Under the pieces are notes generated by a model. The model did no database searches. It was not told where the DNA came from and was given only the letters and a program-made list of their open reading frames with translations. From an uncultured Geobacter sp. (GTDB lineage Bacteria; Desulfobacterota; Desulfuromonadia; Geobacterales; Geobacteraceae), in contig CALABV010000038.1 of the NCBI GenBank assembly GCA_937886325.1, forward strand, positions 1 through 21,398: a stretch of DNA of 21,398 nt, read 5' to 3'. Position 1 is the first letter of the stretch. Each line of letters opens with the position of its first letter. The translations under genes and the position numbers were made by a program. Below, one piece after another: positions 15,703 to 21,398 of this stretch.

Positions 15703-15767
15703 TGATTCCCTTCTGAATCAACATTGTTACTAATACTTGTCTTTTTTGCTGTTTTCTGTTAGAAAAC
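15703..15767. other. Two small hairpins between the lipoprotein gene and the riboswitch
   Basis: TGATTC-CCTTCT-GAATCA (15703-15720) and GTTTTC-TGTTA-GAAAAC (15751-15767) are perfect 6-bp stems. The second is flanked by a T run before and an A run after, which extends the stem. Neither is followed by a U tract, so a terminator call is not secure. The promoter for the riboswitch transcript should lie in this stretch, but I cannot pick it out. Confidence 0.3.
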
Positions 15768-15790
15768 GAAAAAAAACGGAACAAACAAGA

Positions 15791-15877
15791 AGATACACGA
15801 TACTACTCAACTGCCCGCGAGGGCAGGGCGGAAAGCCTACAGGGTCTCCCTGAGACAGCCGGGTTGCCGAAATATCT
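15791..15877 (+). promoter_or_regulatory. GEMM-I riboswitch, c-AMP-GMP (cGAMP, cAG-I) type
   Basis: The order of conserved parts matches the GEMM-I aptamer. P1 is AGATA (15791-15795) with TATCT (15873-15877). Then comes TACTCAACT, then P2 CTGCCC-GCGA-GGGCAG (15811-15826) closed by a GNRA tetraloop. GGGCGGAAAGCC is the tetraloop-receptor side. P3 is GTCTC-CCT-GAGAC (15844-15856), followed by AGCCGGGTTGCCGAA. The base equivalent to G20 of the Vc2 c-di-GMP aptamer aligns with A15805. A at this place, together with the GGGCGGAAAGCC variant, is the signature I recall for the Geobacter c-AMP-GMP riboswitches (from memory, not searched). Its 3' part overlaps the terminator left arm, so ligand binding should favour read-through into the acyltransferase gene. 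Confidence 0.85.
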
Positions 15878-15907
15878 TACAGATTATTCGGAAGCCCGGC
15901 TTTTTTT
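15857..15907 (+). terminator. Riboswitch expression-platform terminator
   Basis: AGCCGGG-TTG-CCGAA (15857-15871) pairs with TTCGG-AAG-CCCGGCT (15887-15901) and is followed by seven T (15901-15907). The left arm is also the 3' segment of the aptamer, so the two folds exclude each other. This predicts an ON switch for the gene at 15969. Confidence 0.85.
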
Positions 15908-15968
15908 CGCGGTTTTTTGTTGTCCGGCTGACATTTGCAATACAGTATGAACAAGGGAAGGCGAGCAT

Positions 15969-16718
15969 ATGCTTCAGAATGCGCATTTTCCATCTAACGG
16001 TACTACCATCCACGCCTCGCGGCTGGCGGTCACATACAATTCATGGTTCGAGGTGGTGTCTGCCGACAGCCCCGAGCTTCTCGAGCAAGCGTACCGCTTG
16101 CGCTACCAGGTGTACTGTCGCGAGTACAACTACGAAGAACCTGACGAACACCCCAACTACCTGGAAACCGACGAATACGACAGCCGCTCCGTTCACAGCC
16201 TCCTTCTGGATCGCATACACGATACCATTGCCGGCACAGTGCGACTGATCCTGCCCGATCCCGACGCTCCTTCGGATAGCTTTCCCATACAGCAGATCTG
16301 CAATCACCCCATGCTGCAGGATCGAAGGCTTCTCCTCACTTCAACGGCCGCGGAGGTGTCACGCTTCGCGGTTTCAAAGTCGTTCAGAAAAGAACTCCGG
16401 GAGTCCCCGCACATCGGGACCTCCCGGCGCGTCGGGGAGTCCGTGGAGAGCAGAATCATGCGATCGGCAATCCCTCTCGGTCTGATGAAGGCGACGTTGC
16501 ACATGAGTTTCGAGCACGGCATAACCGACTGGTTCGCCGTGATGGAACCTTCCCTGTTGCGGCTTCTTTCCCGTTTCGGCATCTACTTCAAGCCCATCGG
16601 CCCCCTGGTTGAGTATCACGGCCTGCGGCAGCCCTGCCATGCAAACGTCGCCGATCTCCTGGAAAGGGTGCGGCAGGAATGTCCCGAAGTCTGGAAATAT
16701 GTAACGAACGATTATTGA
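15969..16718 (+). CDS. PEP-CTERM/exosortase system-associated acyltransferase (paralogue 2)
   Basis: This is a 249-residue protein with GGGAAGG placed just before the ATG. It has the same family segments as the protein at 13190-13906: AYRLRYQVYCREYNYEEPDEHP at about 37-58, YLETDEYDSRSVH, GTVRLILPD, VSRFAVSKSFRKE, ITDWFAVMEPSLLRLL and FKPIGPLVEYHGLRQPC. A longer insert follows the SRFAVSK helix. The family has a GNAT / autoinducer-synthase-like pattern and occurs with exosortase systems; the acyl donor and acceptor are unknown. It lies 61 nt after the riboswitch terminator, so expression should respond to a cyclic dinucleotide. The paralogue at 13190-13906 has no such element, which suggests separate regulation of the two copies. 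Confidence 0.87.
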   Translation: MLQNAHFPSNGTTIHASRLAVTYNSWFEVVSADSPELLEQAYRLRYQVYCREYNYEEPDEHPNYLETDEYDSRSVHSLLLDRIHDTIAGTVRLILPDPDAPSDSFPIQQICNHPMLQDRRLLLTSTAAEVSRFAVSKSFRKELRESPHIGTSRRVGESVESRIMRSAIPLGLMKATLHMSFEHGITDWFAVMEPSLLRLLSRFGIYFKPIGPLVEYHGLRQPCHANVADLLERVRQECPEVWKYVTNDY

Positions 16719-16780
16719 CATTCTTTTCCCCTCCCTCCCCCTTTTACCTTTCATCCCGGCAACCTCGCCCGGGAAACGAG

Positions 16781-16797
16781 TGTAAAATTTCCCCTCC
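16781..16797. promoter_or_regulatory. Degenerate second operator-like site
   Basis: TGTAAAATTTCCCCTCC shares TGTAAA, TT and CC with TGTAAAGATTGCCGACA, the reverse complement of the adjacent 17-mer. Its centre is 22 bp, about two helical turns, from the centre of the strong site, which suits paired dimers of an NtrC-type activator. The call is weak taken alone. Confidence 0.35.
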
Positions 16798-16802
16798 CAA
16801 CA

Positions 16803-16819
16803 TGTCGGCAATCTTTACA
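16803..16819. promoter_or_regulatory. Putative PrsR operator upstream of the PEP-CTERM gene
   Basis: TGTCGGCAATCTTTACA matches the site at 12197-12213 at 15 of 17 positions. It begins 78 nt before the sigma-54 promoter at 16881, which puts its centre near -96. Both occurrences in non-coding DNA lie upstream of sigma-54 promoters, and PrsR is the only sigma-54 activator encoded in the window. Confidence 0.7.
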
Positions 16820-16880
16820 GAAAGCCTCTTTCCATTCACCCGAAACCAAATTTTATCTTTATTATCAGCCAGTTACAAAG

Positions 16881-16896
16881 TGGCACAGTGGTTGCT
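16881..16896 (+). promoter_or_regulatory. Consensus sigma-54 (-24/-12) promoter of the PEP-CTERM gene
   Basis: TGGCACAGTGGTTGCT fits TGGCAYRNNNNTTGCW at every defined base. The predicted transcript start is near 16907, giving a leader of about 97 nt before ATG 17004. No sigma-70-like alternative stands out nearby. Confidence 0.93.
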
Positions 16897-16988
16897 TTCT
16901 TTTTATCGTACAGACGATTAAGCCCGGAAGGGTGGAGAAAGCAATGAACGCACATGGAAACTATGAAGAGGGTGCAGTAAAACCAGAA

Positions 16989-16998
16989 AAGGAGGTGA
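16989..16998 (+). promoter_or_regulatory. Strong ribosome-binding site deciding the PEP-CTERM gene start
   Basis: AAGGAGGTGA is nearly fully complementary to the 16S rRNA end and sits five bases before ATG 17004. An in-frame ATG at 16944 has a weaker GGTGGAG ahead of it and would put 20 polar residues before the signal peptide. Confidence 0.85.
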
Positions 16999-17003
16999 GA
17001 ACA

Positions 17004-17963
17004 ATGAAAGGAGCAATGAAGATTCTGTTATGCGCATGCGCAATCCTGGCAATGGGTCTGGTAATGCAAGCCCAGGCGGCGCCCATTTCCCTGCCGAACG
17101 GACCTGTTTACTTCCAGTTCAACAACCTGGAGCAGTTTGGCGGACAGAACCAGATCGTTGTCCCTGGTGGAGCTATTGACGTGAACGGCGACGGCATCGT
17201 CGACACGCCCGCCACGGAAGGGAACTGGGGCGTTTTCAACCTCTCCAGCATCCAGTACGGCGGCATAGCGACGCCCCATCAGGACATCAGCGGCGGTTCC
17301 GCCTTCTTTGCCGATGACGGCGTTTCCCCCGACATCTTCGGAATGGGTCAGGTGAGCGGCATCTTCTACGGCATCACCGTCACGGGCGCCACCACCGCCA
17401 CGAGCGGGTGGATGGACATCTACTGGGAAGACCCGGCTACCGATGACATCACCAACGCCGACCTGAACGGCGGATTCGCGCCGGGCAACCGGACTGCCGC
17501 GAACCAGGCGGACAAATTCACCGACGGCACTTTGCTGGTACGTCTTGAGTTCGCTTCCGGGATCATCCCCGGCGACGCGACGACCACCATCTCCAGTGAC
17601 GTTGATCCAAGCACGTTGACCGGTACCGGTCGCGCCGATTCCTTCGCCAATGTAATCGATATCAATAACGACGGCGTAATCGATTCCGCTGACGGAGCAT
17701 GGGCCTTTTACCTCAATCAGGACTGGTTCTGGGTCGATGACGACGGCGATGGAATCTACGGTGAAGCAGGTGAAACCCGTGACGTTCGTTTCAGCAACTT
17801 CTTTAACCTGCTTGCCTCGTGGAACGGACCCGACGGCATCATTGGCCTTCGGAGCAACGACCCCGGCCGCGCCTACTCGCAGATCCCCGAACCCAGCACC
17901 ATCCTGCTCCTCGGTGCGGGACTCCTCGGACTCGGAGTATTTGCACGGCGGCGTCAACGCTGA
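17004..17963 (+). CDS. PEP-CTERM sorting domain protein with Ca-binding-type loops
   Basis: This is a 319-residue exported protein. The signal peptide is MKGAMKILLCACAILAMGLV followed by MQAQA, with cleavage after AQA. The C-terminal sorting signal has the full tripartite form: PEPS at P295-S298, a hydrophobic helix (TILLLGAGLLGLGVF), then ARRRQR. Exosortases recognise such tails, cut them and transfer the protein toward the surface or extracellular matrix. Acidic loops of the EF-hand/dockerin type occur at D59 (DVNGDGIVD), D219 (DINNDGVID) and D245 (DDDGDGIYGE), so calcium-dependent folding or matrix contacts are plausible. The rest has no domain I recognise. It is expressed from a consensus sigma-54 promoter with a PrsR-like box upstream and ends in a strong hairpin terminator. 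It looks like a single-gene unit and a direct PrsR target. Confidence 0.92.
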   Translation: MKGAMKILLCACAILAMGLVMQAQAAPISLPNGPVYFQFNNLEQFGGQNQIVVPGGAIDVNGDGIVDTPATEGNWGVFNLSSIQYGGIATPHQDISGGSAFFADDGVSPDIFGMGQVSGIFYGITVTGATTATSGWMDIYWEDPATDDITNADLNGGFAPGNRTAANQADKFTDGTLLVRLEFASGIIPGDATTTISSDVDPSTLTGTGRADSFANVIDINNDGVIDSADGAWAFYLNQDWFWVDDDGDGIYGEAGETRDVRFSNFFNLLASWNGPDGIIGLRSNDPGRAYSQIPEPSTILLLGAGLLGLGVFARRRQR

Positions 17964-17999
17964 AAAGCCAAGGGAACGTACCTGACCACAGCCAGGGAG

Positions 18000-18028
18000 A
18001 AAGGGGACCGCACGGTCCCCTTTCTTTA
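18000..18028. terminator. Intrinsic terminator between convergent genes
   Basis: AAAGGGGACCG-CA-CGGTCCCCTTT (18000-18023) forms a near-perfect stem with a tiny loop, followed by CTTTA. It lies 36 nt after the PEP-CTERM gene stop and directly at the end of the minus-strand methyltransferase gene, so it can serve both. Confidence 0.85.
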
Positions 18029-18898
18029 TGTGACGTCGTGAAGGGGGACCCCCCCCATGATGCGCCGCAGCCCCCTGAAGTTCTCACGGGCCGCTGGAGC
18101 GAGCGGTTCTCCCTTCCAGACGCCGCGAGGCTCGACAGAGCCGCCTTCAACCCAGTGTGCCTGATACAGGCAAAGAATCCGTGAGAGCACATGCCGCACC
18201 TTGGGGCTGAATGATCCGTCCAGCGCATCCGACATTTCGGAAAAGGAGAACGAGGCGAGGAGAGAATTGCGGGAATCACGCTGAAACGACGCAGCAGCGG
18301 ACGGCGTGAATATTTTCGGGAATTCTTCGGCAGTCCGCGGATGCTTTGGCCGGGCATGGTCGAAAATCCACACCGCTCCGGTGTACAACCGCCGGACGTA
18401 TTCCATTTCCAGGAAGCACCTTTCAAGGGAAGCAAGGTCGGGCAGATGGTGCAGGGCAAAGACGCTGCTGATGACATCCACCCGGTCGGGGACCAGGTCG
18501 CGGAAGCAGGTCATATCCCCGATGGAAAGCTGTACCCGTGGGTACAAACGTTCCCGGACCATTTTTTCTGTTCCCAGTTCCACCATCGCCGGGGAGAGAT
18601 CCAGTCCCAGTATCCTCGCATCGGGACGACATGCGGCGAGATAGGAAATATACTGCCCCGAGCCTGAACCCAGATCCACGACGGTTCCGCCCTCTGGAAG
18701 AAGGCGGCTCGTAGCCAGGGCATTGAAATGGTAGACGGGAAGCAGGGAGCTCTCTCCCTGTTCATGAAAGGCGCGCACGCTTTCCGTGTCATGCATGATA
18801 TCGTCCGGTTCGGGACAACGCGGAAGAGAACCGGAACGACAATATTCCCGGAAAAGCAGGGAGAGCAATCTGAGAGGACTTGGCGCCGACATATTCAT
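18026..18898 (-). CDS. Class I SAM-dependent methyltransferase
   Basis: This is a 290-residue protein with GAAAGG five bases before the ATG at 18898. Residues of about 50-170 form a Rossmann-type SAM-binding core. Motif I is TVVDLGSGSGQY (D75, G77, G79, G81), the acidic residue ending beta-2 is in LGLDLSP (D100), GDMTCF follows at about 126, and SVFALHHLPDLASLE forms the motif with the post-beta-4 helix. The C-terminal 110 residues are helical and show no known domain. The acceptor cannot be read from sequence; Methyltransf_25/11-type enzymes act on small molecules, lipids or sugars. It shares a terminator with the PEP-CTERM gene but is transcribed toward it, so it is not part of that unit. 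Confidence 0.8.
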   Translation of the reverse strand: MNMSAPSPLRLLSLLFREYCRSGSLPRCPEPDDIMHDTESVRAFHEQGESSLLPVYHFNALATSRLLPEGGTVVDLGSGSGQYISYLAACRPDARILGLDLSPAMVELGTEKMVRERLYPRVQLSIGDMTCFRDLVPDRVDVISSVFALHHLPDLASLERCFLEMEYVRRLYTGAVWIFDHARPKHPRTAEEFPKIFTPSAAASFQRDSRNSLLASFSFSEMSDALDGSFSPKVRHVLSRILCLYQAHWVEGGSVEPRGVWKGEPLAPAARENFRGLRRIMGGVPLHDVT

Positions 18899-19028
18899 TC
18901 CGACCTTTCAGGCACGATTTTCGATTCAGCATAAGTGTAACAGTTTGTCCGGAAAAAACATGCCTGGAAGTTTTTCCGTCTCGCGCGATGCACGAGTGAT
19001 GCATGACTCCCGAATGGATGGTAGAATT

Positions 19029-19034
19029 ATACTA
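19029..19034 (+). promoter_or_regulatory. Possible -10 box for the membrane protein gene
   Basis: TATACT matches the sigma-70 -10 consensus at five of six bases in the 171-nt divergent region 18899-19069. The -35 partner (TGACTC, 18 nt upstream) is poor. Nothing else clear is seen in this region. Confidence 0.3.
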
Positions 19035-19069
19035 CTCATGAAACAGGAGATTCCAGGGAAAGGCTGCAT

Positions 19070-19735
19070 ATGAGGGCATCATCAGCGGACAGGAACAGGA
19101 TAGTGTACCTGGCGGGCATCATCGGTACCGTGGGCGTTCTCTATTTCTTTGAAAACTCGCTGATCATTCTGGCTGTTCTTCTCCTGTTCTGGCTCTTTCT
19201 CTTTTTTCCGCTCAACAGGTCCGAAGTATTCATTTTCCTGTTCGCCTCACTCTTTTTCCTCGGCCAGAACTATGCCGTTCTCGCAACGGGCGGCTTTTCC
19301 TTCAAGCATAAAGACATTTTGCTGATGCCCTACTACGAGCCTTTTCTGTGGGGCTTCTACTACCTGACGATGAAGAGGTTCATCGCGGAGCCGCCGCCTC
19401 ACGTCCCCCTGGAAAAGAAGGCATTTCTGGGCCTGCTGGCGACAGGGATAAGCTTTTCCCTGTTTTCCAAGGATTCGGATGCGCTCCTTATCTCTTCCGT
19501 AGCCTCGACGTGTCTTCTCCTGCTGCTGTTTCACCAGCGGTACGATTTTCTGTATGCCGCCGTTGCTCTGGCGCTCGGTTTCGTAATAGAGGTTTTCGGA
19601 ATCTCCACCGGTCTCTGGTCGTATCCCGATCCGGACTTCCTTGGGATTCCCTTCTGGTTCGCCACGATGTGGATCAGCGTCGGCCTGCTGGGACGGCGGT
19701 TCCTGATCCCAATCGCTGAAAGATTCTTCAAATAG
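19070..19735 (+). CDS. Polytopic membrane protein of unknown function
   Basis: This is a 221-residue protein with GGGAAAGG six bases before the ATG. About seven hydrophobic helices are visible (about 12-47, 52-73, 85-100, 117-132, 138-155, 158-175 and 189-205). A conserved-looking segment near the end, VIEVFGISTGLWSYPDPDFL then GIPFWFATMW, resembles substrate-channel motifs of small integral-membrane enzyme or transport families, but I cannot name one. No signal peptide is needed. The stop at 19735 is followed after 71 nt by the flavoprotein gene on the same strand, and no terminator is seen between them, so they may form an operon. Confidence 0.7.
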   Translation: MRASSADRNRIVYLAGIIGTVGVLYFFENSLIILAVLLLFWLFLFFPLNRSEVFIFLFASLFFLGQNYAVLATGGFSFKHKDILLMPYYEPFLWGFYYLTMKRFIAEPPPHVPLEKKAFLGLLATGISFSLFSKDSDALLISSVASTCLLLLLFHQRYDFLYAAVALALGFVIEVFGISTGLWSYPDPDFLGIPFWFATMWISVGLLGRRFLIPIAERFFK

Positions 19736-19806
19736 TGAGGCTGTATTTCGTTTCCGACGGTGATCGTGAACCTGCCGGATAGTTCCTTTCGTGAGGGGGT
19801 ATGGAT

Positions 19807-21398
19807 ATGACGCAGACATCCGAAAACATTTCCAGGGCGTTGGGAGAATGGCGCGAACTCCTGGGTGACAGGGGCATATGGGAACCGGGACCCGCGACCG
19901 ACGCGTACGGGTCGAATACCATCGGCATCGAGCGCGCGATACTCGCGGTACTGAAGCCCGACACGGTGGAGGAAATATCCCGTATCGTCTGGGTCGCCGG
20001 AAAGTACGGCGTTCCCTTGTACCCTATCAGCTCAGGCCGCAACTGGGGATACGGGAGCGCCAACCCGGTCGGTGACGAAACAGTTGTCCTGGATCTCTCG
20101 GGCATGAACAGGATTCTGGAAATGGATCGGGAACTGGGGATGGTGACCGTGGAGCCGGGCGTCACCCAGAAACAGCTTCGCGAGTACCTTGACGAGCACC
20201 AGTACCCGTTTCTGGTGCCGGTCCATGGCGGAGGTCCGGATTGCAGTCTGGTCGGCAATGCCGTGGAACGGGGCTACGGGATTACGCCCCACGCGGACCA
20301 TTTCGGCGCGGTAACGTATCTGGAAGCGGTACTCCCCAACGGTGATCTCTACCGTTCGGCCCTTTCCGACATGGGCGGCGCTACCATCGACCGCGCCTTC
20401 AAGTGGGGGATCGGCCCCTACCTGGACGGCCTGTTCACCCAGGGGAACTTCGGTATTGTCACGCGGATGACGATTGCGTTGGCGCCCATCCCGGAGAAGA
20501 TATACAACTACTTCTTCTGGATAGACAGGGACGAAAAGCTGGAGCAGGCGGTGGAAACGATTCGTGATGTGCTGAGAACCGCCGGGATGAACTGCGGTTC
20601 CATCAACCTCATGAATCCTTTGCGGGTTCTGTCGATGATGGAGCCTTTCCCCTCGGACAAAACTCCGGCCAACCAGGTTATACCCCAGGCAGTGATCGAG
20701 GAGATGGCCCGCCGCAACATGGTCTCGGCCTGGATGGGTACGGGCGCCATTTACGGCAGCGCGACCCTGGCGCGAGCAACGCGCTCAATCATCAAAAAGA
20801 AGCTGGGTCCGCTGTGCAAACGGCTTGTCTTCCTGTCTCCCCAATCCGTCGGGTATCTGAAGATGGCGACCCGCTGCATCCCGGGCGAAATGGGACGACG
20901 ATTCAACAGACTGGCGAGAACCCTTGAGGCGACTGTTCGGCTGATAGCGGGCAGTCCGAGCACCATCGCGCTTCCCCTCTGCTACTGGCGGTCGGGAAAA
21001 AAACCTGACAATGTGGAACTGGCGAATCCCGCCAAGGACGGATGCGGCCTTATCTGGTATTCCCCTCTCGTGCCCATGAAACCCGAGAGGGTCCGCGTCT
21101 ACAACGAGATGGTAAAAAGGGTCTGCACCGCATACGGCATAGACCCCCTGATAACCCTGACAAGCCTTTCAGAGCGCTGTTTCGACAGTACGGTACCGTT
21201 GCTGTTCGTCCGCGGAGACCGGGAAGCTGCAAGCAGGGCGCAAGCCTGCTACGATGCGCTGTTCGAGGCGGGGAAAAAGGAGGGCTTCATCCCGTACCGG
21301 GTCGGCGTCCAGTCCATGCATCTGATCACTTCTGAAAAAAGCTCCTATTGGCGGCTGGCGTCGCAGTTGAAGCGAGTCATCGACCCGAAAAACATCAT
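19807..21398 (+). CDS. VAO/PCMH-type FAD-dependent oxidoreductase (3' end outside window)
   Basis: The open frame runs to the window end, 530 codons from ATG 19807. GAGGGGG ends seven bases before that ATG, whereas an ATG at 19801 is only one base away. Residues of about 30-230 form the FAD-binding PCMH-type domain: YPISSGRNWGYGS (R78, N79, W80) is the FAD-binding loop seen in 4-cresol dehydrogenase and vanillyl-alcohol oxidase relatives. VTVEPGVTQKQLREYL, GNAVERGYGITPHADHF and TQGNFGIVTRMTIAL follow in the usual order. The last residues read LKRVIDPKNI, the standard C-terminal signature of this family (usually followed by APGRY), so only a few residues should be missing. Such enzymes oxidise para-alkylphenols or related alcohols. 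No cytochrome partner gene is visible in the window, and the substrate is unknown. Confidence 0.85.
   Translation, partial: MTQTSENISRALGEWRELLGDRGIWEPGPATDAYGSNTIGIERAILAVLKPDTVEEISRIVWVAGKYGVPLYPISSGRNWGYGSANPVGDETVVLDLSGMNRILEMDRELGMVTVEPGVTQKQLREYLDEHQYPFLVPVHGGGPDCSLVGNAVERGYGITPHADHFGAVTYLEAVLPNGDLYRSALSDMGGATIDRAFKWGIGPYLDGLFTQGNFGIVTRMTIALAPIPEKIYNYFFWIDRDEKLEQAVETIRDVLRTAGMNCGSINLMNPLRVLSMMEPFPSDKTPANQVIPQAVIEEMARRNMVSAWMGTGAIYGSATLARATRSIIKKKLGPLCKRLVFLSPQSVGYLKMATRCIPGEMGRRFNRLARTLEATVRLIAGSPSTIALPLCYWRSGKKPDNVELANPAKDGCGLIWYSPLVPMKPERVRVYNEMVKRVCTAYGIDPLITLTSLSERCFDSTVPLLFVRGDREAASRAQACYDALFEAGKKEGFIPYRVGVQSMHLITSEKSSYWRLASQLKRVIDPKNI

Noticed and set aside
15924..15939. Sigma-54-like sequence (CCGGCTGACATTTGCA) between the riboswitch terminator and the acyltransferase start.
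   Set aside because: The GG and GC elements are one base too close, which normally abolishes sigma-54 recognition.
16745..16774. TCCCGG/CCGGGA hairpin after the second acyltransferase gene as a terminator.
   Set aside because: The stem is only six pairs with a nine-base loop and no U tract follows.
16932..17003. Longer N-terminus for the PEP-CTERM protein (starts at 16932 or 16944).
   Set aside because: It would bury the signal peptide behind 20-24 polar residues; AAGGAGGTGA directly before 17004 decides the start, although some initiation at 16944 cannot be excluded.

Overview
The window looks like chromosomal DNA from a Geobacter-like deltaproteobacterium (Desulfuromonadota). Three things point there: moderately high GC, a full set of PEP-CTERM/exosortase-associated genes, and a GEMM-I-class riboswitch of the c-AMP-GMP (3',3'-cGAMP) type, which is known mainly from Geobacter and its relatives. 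No database was searched, so family names rest on recognised motifs and the taxonomy is inferred.

Layout. Positions 2-9716 form a plus-strand run: the 3' end of an ATP-grasp protein (2-535), a heparinase II/III-like lyase (532-3354, ATGA overlap), a G/C-rich inverted repeat (3459-3570), a secreted rhodanese-like protein without the catalytic Cys (3607-4044), a GH123/DUF4091-type glycosidase-like lipoprotein (4057-6177), and the two-component pair prsK (6192-8285) and prsR (8349-9716). prsR is bracketed by two 46-bp direct repeats. Then come a minus-strand GAF/pseudo-kinase/degenerate HD-GYP protein (9796-12063), a CAAX-protease-related membrane protein (12309-13052), an octamer repeat tract (13071-13130), a minus-strand PEP-CTERM-system acyltransferase (13190-13906), a 192-bp element with terminal inverted repeats (13927-14118), and an Ig-like repeat lipoprotein (14345-15625). 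After these lie a cGAMP-type riboswitch with its terminator (15791-15907), a second acyltransferase paralogue (15969-16718), a PEP-CTERM protein behind a consensus sigma-54 promoter (17004-17963), a minus-strand methyltransferase (18026-18898), a polytopic membrane protein (19070-19735) and a VAO/PCMH-type flavoprotein cut by the window end (19807-21398).

How the parts may work together. PrsK/PrsR is the two-component system associated with PEP-CTERM protein export and exopolysaccharide loci, and PrsR is a sigma-54 activator. The non-coding DNA holds two copies of a near-identical 17-bp sequence, TGTCGGSAAKCTTTACA. One lies upstream of a perfect sigma-54 promoter before the PEP-CTERM gene. 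The other lies in the divergent region between the HD-GYP-like gene, which has a near-consensus sigma-54 promoter, and the CAAX-protease gene. I propose these as PrsR operators. One acyltransferase paralogue sits behind the cGAMP-type riboswitch, so the locus appears to combine PrsK/PrsR signalling with cyclic-dinucleotide signalling. The exosortase gene itself is not in the window.
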